This document shows, in pieces, positions 15,726-24,468 of a DNA stretch of 34,599 bases (position 1 is its first letter; the number at the start of each line of letters is the position of its first letter). Source of the DNA: Woeseiaceae bacterium. GTDB lineage: Bacteria > Pseudomonadota > Gammaproteobacteria > Steroidobacterales > Woeseiaceae. The stretch covers positions 1 through 34,599 of the forward strand of contig JASJBE010000047.1 of assembly GCA_030066655.1 (NCBI GenBank). The letters are read 5' to 3'. The notes beneath the pieces were generated by a model, which did no database searches, was not told the origin of the DNA, and saw only the letters and a program-made list of their open reading frames with translations. The translations under genes and the position numbers were made by a program.

Positions 15726-18388
15726 TTGTCCTGATCCAGGGCGCCGACCAGCGCTTCCTGCAGCGTGTGTTTCTGTTCTTCGGTCAACACCGAGCCGTCT
15801 TCGTTCTTCAGGTAAAAGACATCCTCCGCTCGCTCGCCGATCGTCATTATCTTAGCCGTCTCGATGTCGATGCCGTGTTTCATCAGGACCTCGCCGACCG
15901 TGCTCAGCAGCCCGGGTCGGTCCGATGCGTGCAGCTCCATGATCGTCTGGCCCGGCTGGCCGTGTTTGTTGAAGTCAACGACGGTCTTCGTCGAGAACAT
16001 CCGCACCGCCCGCGGTGCGGCCCGCGTCACGCTGGAGATGTTGTCGTCGTCCGCGGTTAGCACACGCGCCATCGATCGACGAATTTTCTGCATGCGCGCC
16101 TCGTCGATCTCGGTCAGCTTGTCCGTTTCCATAAAGACGAAGGTATCGAGGCTGTAACCGTTATTGAGCGGAACGATGCGCGCATCGACGATATTGAGAC
16201 CGAGCTCGTCGATGGCCGCCGTGGCGTGCGCAAACGTGTGCTTCTCGTGTTTAGTGTAGAGCGCCGCTTCGACGCCTTCCCCGTTCGCCTGACGCCTGAC
16301 GTCGACGAGTCCGACGTCAGATTCCATGTTCGATTCGGATAGCCACTCGGTGTGCCAGACGATCTCATTTGGCCGATGGCGGATAAAGTAGTCTGCCGTC
16401 ATGATCTGCCAGACGGCGTTGATGGCCTCGTCGCCGATGCCGCGAGCAATTAACTCGCTGCGTGCGGCGTTCTGCGACTCACTGACCACCTGCGCTCGCT
16501 CCAGTGGACCGTCGTCCTCTCGCTTGAGCTGGCGTGACGTCGCTTCGTAAAGGTCGCGGAACAGCGAGGCTTTCCACGAATTCCATAGCTTCGGGTTCGT
16601 ACCGCGAACGTCCGCGACAGTCAGCAGGTATAAGTAGTCCAGTCTCTCCTGCGTTCCGACCAGCTTAGCGAATTCTCCGATGACGTCGGGATCGCCGATA
16701 TCCTTCTTCTGCGCCGTCGACGATAGGATGAGATGGCTCTGCACCAGCCACGCGACCGTTGCGGCGTCGGTCGGGTCGAGGCCGTGCTCAAGGCAGAAGG
16801 CCTTCGCATCGACCGCGCCGAGTTCCGAGTGATCGCCGCCACGACCCTTGGCGATGTCGTGGAACAGTCCGCCGAGGTAGACAATCTCCGGCCTGTCCAA
16901 AGCCTGCATGATGCGACTGCAGTGAGGAAATTCATCATCGAAGCGCTGCAGCGAGAAGCGGCGCAGATTGCTGACGACGAACAGCGTGTGCTCGTCGACG
17001 GTGTAGGCGTGAAAGAGGTCGTACTGCATCCGCCCGACGATTCGGCCGAAGGCGGGAATGTACAGGCCCAGCACGCCGTAGAGGTTCATGCGGCGCAGCT
17101 CATGCGTGACGCCCTCAGGCGCCCTGAGCATATCGAGGAACAGGCGGTGGTTCTTCGGGCTCTGGCGAAATTCCTCGTCAATCAGCGGCAGGTTCCGCTT
17201 CAGAAGCCCGATCGTGTAGGCGCTGACGCCCTTGATGTCCGGGTTCTGCTGCAGCAGCAGGAACAGCTCCAGCAGCGCGGACGGATCCCGCGCGAAGACA
17301 TTGTCGTCGACCGTCTGCAGGTAGCCGTTCCTGACCTTGAAGCGCGCATTGAGCGGCACGGCCTCGGCATCGGGGTCTAACAGTATGGCCTCCTCGAAGA
17401 GCTGCAGCAGCATCTCGTTGATCCGGGACAGGTCCATGACGGTCCGGTAGTAGCGCTGCATCATCTGCTCGACGCCGAGCGTGTAGCTCGCATCCTCGTA
17501 GCCCAGCATCTTGGCGAGCTTGACCTGGTGATCGAACAGCAGCCGGTCCTCGTGGCGGCCCGTCAAAAGATGCAGCGCAAAACGCACTCGCCACAGGTAG
17601 GCGAGCCCCTTGTTCAGCAGGTTCACCTGACCGGGCGTCAGGAAGCCGTGTTGAATCAGCTCGTCCGGGGTGCGCGTGCCGAAGTGGCGTTTGGCGACCC
17701 AGCCGATCATCTGGATATCCCGAAGACCGCCCGGGCTGCCTTTGACGTTGGGTTCCAGGTTGTAACCGGTATCGTCGTAACGATGGTGTCGCGCAATCTG
17801 CTCTTTAAGTTTTTCGGCGAAGAACTCCGTCGAGGGCCACATCTTGTCAGGCGCGATGCCATCGTCCATCCGTTCGACGAGCTCGGCCGGACCGTCGATC
17901 AGGCGATGTTCCATCAACGTGGTCACGATCGTCAGGTCGCCGGTCGCGGCCTCGATGCACTCGTCCACGGTGCGCACGCTGTGGCCGATTTCGAGGCCGA
18001 TATCCCACAGTGCGGTGACAAAATCGGAGAGCCGGTCCTCGGCGCCGTCGGGGAGGGCATCGGGCAGCAGGATGAGGATGTCGACATCGGATGCCGGGTG
18101 CAGTTCGCCCCGTCCGTAGCCGCCGACGGCGACGAGGGCAATCTGCTCGCTTAAACTCCCCAGCCGGGAGCGCCACAGGTGGCTCAGGACCGAGTCGACG
18201 GCGCGCGCACGCGAATGAACGAGCTCAACGACGGACTCACCGTCACCGAAGCGCTGCGCCAGGTTCTCATCCGCCGCCGCCAGCGCCTCGCGCGCCGCGA
18301 GCCCCGACGCGTCGCCGATCGTCTCGGCCACCGCTTGTACGGCAGGATCGTGCCTGGGCCTGTCCGGAGTCTGTGCAGGTGCGACCAT
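15722..18388 (-). CDS. glnD: PII uridylyltransferase / uridylyl-removing enzyme GlnD
   Basis: The primary nitrogen sensor: it uridylylates PII proteins (GlnB/GlnK) when glutamine is low and removes UMP when glutamine is high. The 888-aa product shows the full order: nucleotidyltransferase motif GGYGRGEL followed by D101-V-D103; a helical GlnD linker; an HD hydrolase domain with [16 protein letters not shown] near residue 510; and two C-terminal ACT domains (around [20 protein letters not shown] and [19 protein letters not shown]) that bind glutamine. All key residues look intact. It is 3 nt downstream of map and overlaps dapD by 4 nt, so it is in one transcript with both. No glnB or amtB gene is in the window. 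Confidence 0.96.
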   Translation of the reverse strand: MVAPAQTPDRPRHDPAVQAVAETIGDASGLAAREALAAADENLAQRFGDGESVVELVHSRARAVDSVLSHLWRSRLGSLSEQIALVAVGGYGRGELHPASDVDILILLPDALPDGAEDRLSDFVTALWDIGLEIGHSVRTVDECIEAATGDLTIVTTLMEHRLIDGPAELVERMDDGIAPDKMWPSTEFFAEKLKEQIARHHRYDDTGYNLEPNVKGSPGGLRDIQMIGWVAKRHFGTRTPDELIQHGFLTPGQVNLLNKGLAYLWRVRFALHLLTGRHEDRLLFDHQVKLAKMLGYEDASYTLGVEQMMQRYYRTVMDLSRINEMLLQLFEEAILLDPDAEAVPLNARFKVRNGYLQTVDDNVFARDPSALLELFLLLQQNPDIKGVSAYTIGLLKRNLPLIDEEFRQSPKNHRLFLDMLRAPEGVTHELRRMNLYGVLGLYIPAFGRIVGRMQYDLFHAYTVDEHTLFVVSNLRRFSLQRFDDEFPHCSRIMQALDRPEIVYLGGLFHDIAKGRGGDHSELGAVDAKAFCLEHGLDPTDAATVAWLVQSHLILSSTAQKKDIGDPDVIGEFAKLVGTQERLDYLYLLTVADVRGTNPKLWNSWKASLFRDLYEATSRQLKREDDGPLERAQVVSESQNAARSELIARGIGDEAINAVWQIMTADYFIRHRPNEIVWHTEWLSESNMESDVGLVDVRRQANGEGVEAALYTKHEKHTFAHATAAIDELGLNIVDARIVPLNNGYSLDTFVFMETDKLTEIDEARMQKIRRSMARVLTADDDNISSVTRAAPRAVRMFSTKTVVDFNKHGQPGQTIMELHASDRPGLLSTVGEVLMKHGIDIETAKIMTIGERAEDVFYLKNEDGSVLTEEQKHTLQEALVGALDQDK

Positions 18389-18391
18389 AAC

Positions 18392-19156
18392 TTACCTGTC
18401 TGCCGCCCCCAGGGTCAGGACCTCGTAGCCGGTCTCTGTCACCAGGATCGTGTGTTCCCACTGCGCCGACAGGCTGTGATCCTTGGTCACGACGGTCCAT
18501 CCGTCGGGCAGCAGGCGCACGCCGGCCTTGCCGGCGTTGACCATCGGCTCGACGGTCAGCGTCATGCCGGCCTTCAGCTGCATCCCGGTGCCGCGCGTCC
18601 CGTAGTGCAGGACCTGGGGATCTTCGTGGAACACACGGCCGATGCCGTGCCCGCAGTATTCTCGAACGACGGAGAAACGGTTTTTCTCGACGAACTGCTG
18701 GATCGACGCTCCGACGTCGCCTAGGTGCTTGCCGTCGCCGAGTTCCTCGATGCCGCGCCACATCGCCTGCAGCGTGATATCCGCCAGGCGCCGCGCCTGG
18801 ATATTTTCCCTGCCCACCATGAACATGCGACTCGTATCGCCGTGAAATCCGTCCTTGATCACGGTGATGTCGATATTGACCGCGTCGCCGGCTTTGAGAC
18901 GCTTTTCGCCGGGGATGCCGTGGCAGACGACGTGATTGACGGAGGTGCAGATGGATTTGGGGAACCCGCGGTAGTTCAACGGGGCGGGGATCGCGTCCTG
19001 CTCCTCGGTGATGAACTTGTGGCAGATCGCGTCGAGTTCGTCGGTCGTCACACCGGGTTTTACATAATCCCCAATCATATCGAGGACGTCGGCGGCCAGT
19101 TGTCCGGCGACTCGCATTTTCTGCTGCTCTTCGGGTGTCTTGATCGTAACGGTCAT
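18392..19156 (-). CDS. map: Type I methionine aminopeptidase
   Basis: Removes the initiator Met from nascent proteins with small second residues. The 254-aa product has the pita-bread fold with all metal ligands: D96, D107, H170, E203 and E234, plus the substrate His H79 (VNHVVCHGIPG). No N-terminal zinc finger, as expected for the short bacterial type Ia form. Start ATG 19156 agrees with family N-termini (IKTPEEQQKMRVAGQLAADV). It is the first gene of the minus-strand operon and is divergent from rpsB, the arrangement seen in E. coli. No clear -10/-35 pair for map was found on the minus strand in the 274-nt gap. Confidence 0.96.
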   Translation of the reverse strand: MTVTIKTPEEQQKMRVAGQLAADVLDMIGDYVKPGVTTDELDAICHKFITEEQDAIPAPLNYRGFPKSICTSVNHVVCHGIPGEKRLKAGDAVNIDITVIKDGFHGDTSRMFMVGRENIQARRLADITLQAMWRGIEELGDGKHLGDVGASIQQFVEKNRFSVVREYCGHGIGRVFHEDPQVLHYGTRGTGMQLKAGMTLTVEPMVNAGKAGVRLLPDGWTVVTKDHSLSAQWEHTILVTETGYEVLTLGAADR

Positions 19157-19218
19157 CGATGTCAGTTCAGTGGCAAAAGGTCACCGGCGCCGATTCGGGC
19201 GCTCGTATCTGTCTTCCA

Positions 19219-19233
19219 GTGACCATCGGTCAC
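19219..19233. promoter_or_regulatory. Perfect inverted repeat in the map-rpsB gap
   Basis: GTGACC-ATC-GGTCAC is a perfect 6-bp inverted repeat with a 3-nt centre. A further GGTCACC copy lies at 19179-19185, about 49 nt away. The site falls in the leader of map and about 60 nt upstream of the rpsB -35. It could be an operator or an mRNA hairpin; no known regulator is recognised. Confidence 0.35.
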
Positions 19234-19288
19234 CTGTGCGTTGCAGGGCGGTATTTCCGGTCTGTTTCTTGGAAGGGGTACGCGCACA

Positions 19289-19317
19289 TTGTTGGGCGCG
19301 ACTCGCTATGGTATAAA
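19289..19317 (+). promoter_or_regulatory. Sigma-70-type promoter of the rpsB operon
   Basis: TTGTTG (19289-19294), a 17-nt spacer, then TATAAA (19312-19317). A G+C-rich discriminator (GCGCGCGCCC) follows at the expected start point near 19324, typical of stringently controlled ribosomal genes. It would leave a leader of about 105 nt before rpsB. Confidence 0.75.
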
Positions 19318-19323
19318 GCGCGC

Positions 19324-19429
19324 GCCCTTGAGGCAATTAATCCACACGTATATCGACACAGCGCACTGGGTGCCCACCGAAAAAGGGTTTTGCGCTGGGG
19401 TATACGGAGGCCTAACCCGGAGAAATACC
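19324..19429 (+). promoter_or_regulatory. rpsB mRNA leader, possible S2 autoregulatory site
   Basis: AGCGCA (19360-19365) pairs with TGCGCT (19391-19396), enclosing GGGTGCCCACC and an A-rich loop; GGAG at 19419-19422 serves rpsB. In gammaproteobacteria the rpsB leader is known to be a conserved structure bound by S2. Whether this leader matches that family needs a covariance search. Confidence 0.45.
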
Positions 19430-20494
19430 ATGGCAGACGTAACTATGCGCCAGATGCTAGAGGCTGGCGTGCATTTTGGTCATCAGACCCGCTTCTGGAA
19501 CCCGAAGATGGCACCGTTCATCTTTGGCGAGCGTAACAAGATCCACATTATCAACCTCGAGAAGAGCCTTCCGATGGCTCGCGAGGCCAGCGCATTCATC
19601 AAAGCAACCGTCGCGGATGGCGGCACGATCCTGTTCGTCGGCACGAAACGTGCGGCGCGCGAGGCCATTCGCAATCACGCAGCCCGTTGCGGCATGCCGT
19701 ATGTCAGCCAGCGCTGGCTCGGCGGCATGCTGACCAACTACAAGACGATTCGCCAGTCCGTCAAGCGCCTGATAGCGCTCGAGGAGATGTCGGCCGAGAA
19801 TGCATTCGAAGGCCTGACCAAGAAGGAAATCCTCGGCCTGGAGCGTGAGCGCGACAAGCTCGAGCGCAGCCTGGGCGGCATCAAGGACATGAAGTCCCTG
19901 CCGGACGTCATGTTCGTCATCGACGTGGAGCACGAGGATATTGCAATCCGCGAAGCTCGCAAGCTGGGCATCCCGGTCGTCGCAGTCGTCGATACGAACT
20001 GCTCGCCGGAGGGCGTCGACTACGTCGTCCCCGGTAACGACGACGCGATGCGTGCCATCGAGCTGTACACCGCCGTCATTGCTGACTCGGTTCTCGACGG
20101 CAAGGCCTCGATCCCCGAGGTAGCGCTGGGCGAGGACGAGTTCGTCGAACTGGACGCCGAAGGCCGTCCGACCAAGGCGCCGCGCAAAAAGAAAGCGGCC
20201 AAGAAGACGACGAAGAAGGCTGCAGCGAAGAAGACGACCAAGGCCGCCGACAAGGCCGACAAGAGCGCCGACAAAGCCGCCGAAACCGCTGACGCAGCGG
20301 CAGACAAGGCCGAAGTGGCGAAACCGGCCGAAGAAGCGAAGCCGGCTAAAGATGACGAGCCAGCCAAAGAGGCGAAAGCAGAGAAAAAAGCGGCAAAAGC
20401 CGATGAGCCTGCCGCTGACGACGCTGGTGAGGACAAGGCTGCCAAGGCAGAAGACAAGGCAGACGACAAAGCTTCAGAAGCGGACGCCAAGTAA
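19430..20494 (+). CDS. rpsB: 30S ribosomal protein S2 with an unusual charged C-terminal tail
   Basis: S2 binds the 30S head-body hinge and is needed to recruit S1. ATG 19430 with GGAG (19419-19422) is the start; upstream in-frame codons lie in the leader. Residues 1 to about 245 are a complete S2 ([62 protein letters not shown]). The protein then runs on to 354 aa, against about 241 in E. coli. The extra 106 residues (249-354) are first Lys/Ala/Thr rich ([19 protein letters not shown]), histone H1-like, then a mixed Lys/Ala/Asp/Glu stretch with no hydrophobic residues. Such a tail should be disordered. Codon use stays GC-rich and there is no frameshift. tsf follows after 62 nt. Confidence 0.97.
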   Translation: MADVTMRQMLEAGVHFGHQTRFWNPKMAPFIFGERNKIHIINLEKSLPMAREASAFIKATVADGGTILFVGTKRAAREAIRNHAARCGMPYVSQRWLGGMLTNYKTIRQSVKRLIALEEMSAENAFEGLTKKEILGLERERDKLERSLGGIKDMKSLPDVMFVIDVEHEDIAIREARKLGIPVVAVVDTNCSPEGVDYVVPGNDDAMRAIELYTAVIADSVLDGKASIPEVALGEDEFVELDAEGRPTKAPRKKKAAKKTTKKAAAKKTTKAADKADKSADKAAETADAAADKAEVAKPAEEAKPAKDDEPAKEAKAEKKAAKADEPAADDAGEDKAAKAEDKADDKASEADAK

Positions 20495-20510
20495 GCGCTT
20501 CTATCGTTGT

Positions 20511-20532
20511 ACGACGGGCCCGGACGACGGGC
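20511..20532 (+). other. Hairpin and 9-bp direct repeat between rpsB and tsf
   Basis: ACGACGGGC occurs at 20511-20519 and 20524-20532. GCCCG (20518-20522) pairs with CGGGC (20528-20532) around GACGA. It is not followed by a T-run, so a partial attenuator or mRNA stability element is more likely than a terminator. Confidence 0.4.
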
Positions 20533-20556
20533 ACACATATTTAGAGGAATAAAGTG

Positions 20557-21432
20557 ATGGCCATCAGTGCATCAATGGTAAAGGAACTGCGCGAGCGAAC
20601 CGGCGCGGGCATGATGGAGTGCAAAAAGGCACTCGTTGAGACGAACGGCGACCTGGACGCAGCGGTTGAACTGCTCCGCAAGTCCGGTCAGGCCAAGGCG
20701 GACAAAAAGTCCGGTCGCGTCGCGGCTGAGGGCCGCATCGTCGTCAAGAGCGATGGCGGCAAGGCGGTCATCGTCGAAATTAACTCCGAGACCGACTTCG
20801 TCGCGAAGGACGAGAACTTCGTTGCGTTCACCGACAGCATTGCTGACGCCGCTCTCGCATCGGGCACCACCGACATGCAGGCATTGTCTGCAGAGTCGCT
20901 CGCCGACGGTCGCCAGGTCGAAGCGGCCCGCACCGAGCTGGTTGCAAAAGTGGGTGAGAATATTTCCCTGCGCCGCGCCAGCACGATCGACAGCGCCGGT
21001 ACGATCGGCGCTTACACGCACGGCGCCAAGATTGGCGCGGTTGTGGCCGTCGAAGGCGGTGACGAGGAGCTGGCCAGGGATGTCGCTATGCACATCGCCG
21101 CAACCAATCCGATGTGCATCGACGAGAGCGGCGTACCGGCGGAAACGCTCGAAAACGAGCGCCGTATCCTGACCGAGCAGGCACAGGAAAGTGGCAAGCC
21201 GGCTGATATCATTGCCAAGATGGTCGAAGGCCGCGTCAACAAGTTCCTGAAGGAAATCACGCTGGTTGGCCAGCCTTTCGTCAAGGATCCGGACGTCACG
21301 GTCGGCAAACTGCTGTCCGGCGCCGGCGCGAAAGTGACGGACTTCGTACGTTTCGAGGTCGGTGAGGGCATCGAGAAGAAAGAAGACAATTTCGTCGAAG
21401 AAGTCATGGCGCAGGTGAAGGGCGCCAGCTAA
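20557..21432 (+). CDS. tsf: Elongation factor Ts
   Basis: Nucleotide exchange factor for EF-Tu in the cytoplasm. ATG 20557 is preferred over GTG 20554 because AGAGGA (20543-20548) is 8 nt upstream. The 291-aa product has the UBA-like N-terminal domain with the signature [16 protein letters not shown], the EF-Tu contact motif in [15 protein letters not shown], a core with [10 protein letters not shown], and a C-terminal module ([20 protein letters not shown]). Length is near the 283 aa of E. coli. It stands between rpsB and pyrH as in most gammaproteobacteria. Confidence 0.96.
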   Translation: MAISASMVKELRERTGAGMMECKKALVETNGDLDAAVELLRKSGQAKADKKSGRVAAEGRIVVKSDGGKAVIVEINSETDFVAKDENFVAFTDSIADAALASGTTDMQALSAESLADGRQVEAARTELVAKVGENISLRRASTIDSAGTIGAYTHGAKIGAVVAVEGGDEELARDVAMHIAATNPMCIDESGVPAETLENERRILTEQAQESGKPADIIAKMVEGRVNKFLKEITLVGQPFVKDPDVTVGKLLSGAGAKVTDFVRFEVGEGIEKKEDNFVEEVMAQVKGAS

Positions 21433-21447
21433 CCCGGAACTCCGGGT
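21432..21447 (+). other. Hairpin between tsf and pyrH
   Basis: ACCCGG-AACT-CCGGGT is a perfect 6-bp stem directly after the tsf stop. It ends 2 nt before the pyrH ribosome site GGGAG (21449-21453). It may modulate pyrH translation; no T-run is present. Confidence 0.4.
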
Positions 21448-21458
21448 CGGGAGTGACT

Positions 21459-22184
21459 ATGGTGGATGAGACAGCGATTCCTTATCGCCGCGTACTGCTC
21501 AAACTGAGTGGTGAGGCCCTCATGGGTGACCTCGACTACGGTATCCAACCCGAGGTCATCAAGCGCATCGCGAAAGAAATCGCCGTCGTCCGCGAGGCGG
21601 GTGTCGAAGTCGCCATTGTCATCGGCGGCGGCAATATCTTTCGCGGAGAGGGTCTCGCGCGGTCCGGTATGGATCGCGTCACCGGGGACCACATGGGAAT
21701 GCTCGCGACCGTCATGAACGCGCTGGCGATTCAGGATGCCCTGGAGTCCCAAAACGTCTTCGCCCGCGTCATGTCGGCTTTGCCGGTGAACTCCGTCTGT
21801 GAAGATTACATTCGCCGCCGCGCGATTCGTCATCTCGAGAAGGGGCGTGTGATCGTACTCGCCGCGGGCACTGGCAACCCGTTCTTCACGACGGACACGG
21901 CGGCCAGCCTGCGAGCCATCGAGATCGGTGCGGACATTCTGCTGAAGGCGACCAAGGTCGATGGCGTGTACGACAGCGACCCGGTCAGCAATCCCGACGC
22001 CAAACGTTATGATTCAGTGGACTTCGATACGGTGCTTTCCGACAAACTCCGGGTCATGGACGCAACGGCCATCGTCATGTGTCGTGACAACGGACTGCCG
22101 CTGCGCGTGTTTGACCTGACCAAAGAGAATGCGATCGTTCAGGCCATGACGGGCGAGAACGTCGGAACCGTCGTGACGGCCTGA
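21459..22184 (+). CDS. pyrH: UMP kinase
   Basis: Phosphorylates UMP to UDP in pyrimidine nucleotide synthesis; a hexameric amino-acid-kinase-fold enzyme regulated by GTP and UTP. ATG 21459 has GGGAG 5 nt upstream, better than the in-frame GTG at 21453. The 241-aa product shows [59 protein letters not shown] and [14 protein letters not shown], all standard. Third gene of the rpsB operon; followed by frr after 54 nt. Confidence 0.96.
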   Translation: MVDETAIPYRRVLLKLSGEALMGDLDYGIQPEVIKRIAKEIAVVREAGVEVAIVIGGGNIFRGEGLARSGMDRVTGDHMGMLATVMNALAIQDALESQNVFARVMSALPVNSVCEDYIRRRAIRHLEKGRVIVLAAGTGNPFFTTDTAASLRAIEIGADILLKATKVDGVYDSDPVSNPDAKRYDSVDFDTVLSDKLRVMDATAIVMCRDNGLPLRVFDLTKENAIVQAMTGENVGTVVTA

Positions 22185-22238
22185 GTCAGACCAACAGGAA
22201 TTTGTACAAGCAGATACCCAGACAGAAGTGAGATAAGC

Positions 22239-22796
22239 ATGCTCGATGAGATCAAAAAGGACGCAGGGGAACGAATGTCCAAAAGCGTCGCATCGCTTAA
22301 ACAGGAGTTCACCAAGATCAGGACCGGCAGGGCACACACGAGCCTGCTGGATCACATCACCGTCGAATACTATGGCAGCCCGGTCCCGCTCAACCAGGTG
22401 TCGAATGTCGGCGTCGAGGACTCGCGCACGCTGACCATCACGCCCTGGGAGAAGGACATGGTCGGCCCGATTGAGAAGGCGATCATGAAATCCGATCTCG
22501 GGCTGAATCCTGCGACCGCCGGCACCGTCATTCGCGTGCCGCTGCCGCCGCTGACTGAAGAGCGCCGCAAGGACATGATCCGGGTCGTCCGCAACGAGGC
22601 CGAGGGCGGGCGCATCGCAATACGGAATATTCGCCGGGACGCCATCAGCGACATCAAAGACCTGATGAAGGAGAAGATGATCGGCGAGGACGATGAACGT
22701 CGCGCGGAGGACGAGATACAGGTCATTACGGACAAGTACGTCGCCGAGGTCGATAGTGCACTCGCCGAGAAAGAAAGCGAGTTAATGGAGGTCTGA
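22239..22796 (+). CDS. frr: Ribosome recycling factor
   Basis: Splits post-termination ribosomes together with EF-G. The 185-aa product is exactly the usual length and has the three-helix bundle and beta/alpha domain signatures: [49 protein letters not shown] and the C-terminal [12 protein letters not shown]. Start ATG 22239 has GTGAG about 7 nt upstream. In E. coli dxr follows frr; here uppS follows after 22 nt. Confidence 0.97.
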   Translation: MLDEIKKDAGERMSKSVASLKQEFTKIRTGRAHTSLLDHITVEYYGSPVPLNQVSNVGVEDSRTLTITPWEKDMVGPIEKAIMKSDLGLNPATAGTVIRVPLPPLTEERRKDMIRVVRNEAEGGRIAIRNIRRDAISDIKDLMKEKMIGEDDERRAEDEIQVITDKYVAEVDSALAEKESELMEV

Positions 22797-22818
22797 GCCT
22801 GGCGCTTAGAGACTGGCT

Positions 22819-23559
22819 TTGAGTACTCCGGATCCACGCATACCGCAACACGTCGCCGTCATCATGGACGGCAACGGTCGCTGGGCGCGTAAGCGTGCGC
22901 TGCCGCGGCATGTCGGGCATCGGTCCGGCGTAAAGTCAGTCCGCGAGATCGTCGAGACCGCCGCCAAGCGTGGCGTCAAGTACCTGACACTGTTCGCATT
23001 CAGCAGCGAGAACTTCAAGCGCCCACGCGACGAGGTCAGCATGCTGATGGCGCTTTTCCTCGAGTCGCTGCAGCGAGAGGTCGAGGAACTGCATAAGAAT
23101 AATGTGCGATTGCGCTGTGTCGGTGCACGCGACCGGCTGAACCTGGCGTTGACCGAGAAGATCAGTGCTGCAGAAGCCCTCACGGCGGACAACGACGGTC
23201 TTACCCTCGTGCTCGCCGTCGCGTACGGCGGGCGCTGGGACATCGTTAATTCGACCCGGCGCATCGCCGAGCGCGTGGCGGCCGGCGAGTTGGATCCTGA
23301 CGATATCGATGAGACGACGGTCGAGTCCGGGCTCGAGTTGCGCGATCTGCCGGATCCTGACCTGTTGATTCGAACCGGCGGCGAAAAACGCATCAGCAAC
23401 TTCCTGCTGTGGAACCTGGCGTATTCCGAGATGTGGTTCACAGACGTCCTGTGGCCCGACTTTCGGCAGCGTGATTTCGACGACGCGCTCGAGTTCTTCG
23501 GTAAGCGCCAGCGTCGTTTCGGCAGCACACCTGAGCAGCTGGAGGCTGTGAAGTGCTGA
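22819..23559 (+). CDS. uppS: Undecaprenyl diphosphate synthase
   Basis: A cis-prenyltransferase that extends farnesyl diphosphate with eight IPP units, making the lipid carrier for peptidoglycan and O-antigen. Start is TTG 22819; the next in-frame ATG falls inside the catalytic VIMDGNGRWA motif and is too late. The 246-aa product has the catalytic Asp in MDGNGRWARKR, the substrate motif HVGHRSGVKSV, FAFSSENFKRP, and RTGGEKRISNFLLWNLAYSE near the C-terminus. Weak ribosome site (AGAGA). The end overlaps cdsA by 7 nt. Confidence 0.95.
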   Translation: MSTPDPRIPQHVAVIMDGNGRWARKRALPRHVGHRSGVKSVREIVETAAKRGVKYLTLFAFSSENFKRPRDEVSMLMALFLESLQREVEELHKNNVRLRCVGARDRLNLALTEKISAAEALTADNDGLTLVLAVAYGGRWDIVNSTRRIAERVAAGELDPDDIDETTVESGLELRDLPDPDLLIRTGGEKRISNFLLWNLAYSEMWFTDVLWPDFRQRDFDDALEFFGKRQRRFGSTPEQLEAVKC

Positions 23560-24338
23560 AGGCCCGCATCATCACGGCCGTCATCGCCCTGGCTTTACTG
23601 ATGGTCGTACTCTTTGCCGTGCCTGCCCGGTTCGCTGAGGCTGCTATGGCCGCGGCTACGCTGGGCGGCGCCTGGGAGTGGTCGTCCCTGCTGAGACTCA
23701 ATTCCGTTCCGGAACGGGCGACGTTCGTCGGACTGGTCGGCATTTTGCTGGCCGTCGTCTACAGCTTCCTCGCCGCGTACGGCGGCGAAATATTGCTGGC
23801 TGGCGTCGTGTGGTGGGTCGCCGCGATGATCTGGGTCATGTCCTATCCGACGCCGGTACCGAAGCCGTTGGTGTGGTTCGGCGGCGTCCTCGTATTGGTC
23901 CCTTTCTTCGTCGCGCTGGTGACGCTGTATCGGGCAGGCGCTCTGACTCTGCTGTTTGCTCTGACCATCGTCTGGGCGGCCGACATCGGTGCTTATTTCG
24001 CCGGCAAGCAGTTTGGCAAGGTCAAGCTCGCGCCGAGCATCAGCCCGGGCAAGACGTGGGAGGGCGTTATCGGCGGCCTCGTCGCGGTTGCGCTGCTGTC
24101 GTTGGCCGGCAGCTACTATTTCGACGTGGGTTTGCTGCAGCTGCTGCCGTTCTGCCTCGCCGTCGCTTGCATCTCCGTCGTCGGCGACTTGACGGTCAGC
24201 ATCTTCAAGCGAAACGCCGGCGTCAAAGACAGCGGGACACTGTTTCCGGGCCACGGCGGTTTGCTCGATCGCGTCGACAGTATCGCGGCGGCGACGCCGG
24301 TCTTTGCGCTGGGCGTTGCATGGATGGGACTTTTATGA
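23553..24338 (+). CDS. cdsA: Phosphatidate cytidylyltransferase
   Basis: An inner-membrane enzyme that makes CDP-diacylglycerol, the precursor of all phospholipids. GTG 23553 has GGAGG (23541-23545) 7 nt upstream and overlaps uppS. The 261-aa product has about seven to eight hydrophobic segments and the complete family signature SIFKRNAGVKDSG followed by LFPGHGGLLDRVD near the C-terminus. In Pseudomonas-type order dxr would come next; here a 130-nt spacer leads directly to rseP. Confidence 0.95.
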   Translation: MLKARIITAVIALALLMVVLFAVPARFAEAAMAAATLGGAWEWSSLLRLNSVPERATFVGLVGILLAVVYSFLAAYGGEILLAGVVWWVAAMIWVMSYPTPVPKPLVWFGGVLVLVPFFVALVTLYRAGALTLLFALTIVWAADIGAYFAGKQFGKVKLAPSISPGKTWEGVIGGLVAVALLSLAGSYYFDVGLLQLLPFCLAVACISVVGDLTVSIFKRNAGVKDSGTLFPGHGGLLDRVDSIAAATPVFALGVAWMGLL

Positions 24339-24368
24339 ACGCGCGTTCAGTCAGCATTCATCTAAAAG

Positions 24369-24436
24369 CGCGTAGCGTACGCGGGAACTGTGCGTATAGG
24401 ACGCAGTCACAGGTTAAACACGTGGCGCTTACGCCA
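24369..24436 (+). repeat. Three consecutive short inverted repeats in the cdsA-rseP spacer
   Basis: CGCGTA-GCG-TACGCG (24369-24383), TGCGT-ATAGG-ACGCA (24391-24405) and TGGCG-CTTA-CGCCA (24423-24436). Three perfect 5-6 bp stems within 68 nt are notable in a spacer this short. They may fold in RNA or act as operators; the second spans the spacer of the sigma-E-like promoter. Confidence 0.45.
24384..24412 (+). promoter_or_regulatory. Sigma-E-like promoter before rseP
   Basis: GGAACTG (24384-24390) and TCACA (24407-24411), with AAC and TC 18 nt apart, fit the GGAACTT / TCNNA pattern of RpoE promoters at the spacing I recall for rpoH P3. In E. coli the rseP-bamA-skp-lpx genes respond to sigma-E, so the position makes sense. 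Transcription would start near 24418. Confidence 0.55.
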
Positions 24437-24453
24437 GCGAGCGATCATATGGA

Positions 24454-24458
24454 AGGAG
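24454..24458 (+). promoter_or_regulatory. Ribosome binding site of rseP
   Basis: AGGAG (in GGAAGGAGA) lies 10 nt before ATG 24469. A second ATG directly follows at 24472, 13 nt away, so 24469 is preferred. Confidence 0.55.
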
Positions 24459-24468
24459 ATCGGGGTCA

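Noticed and set aside
19241-19429. N-terminal extension of S2 by 63 residues
   Set aside because: The segment contains the promoter and leader; S2 proteins begin at the ATG with GGAG upstream.
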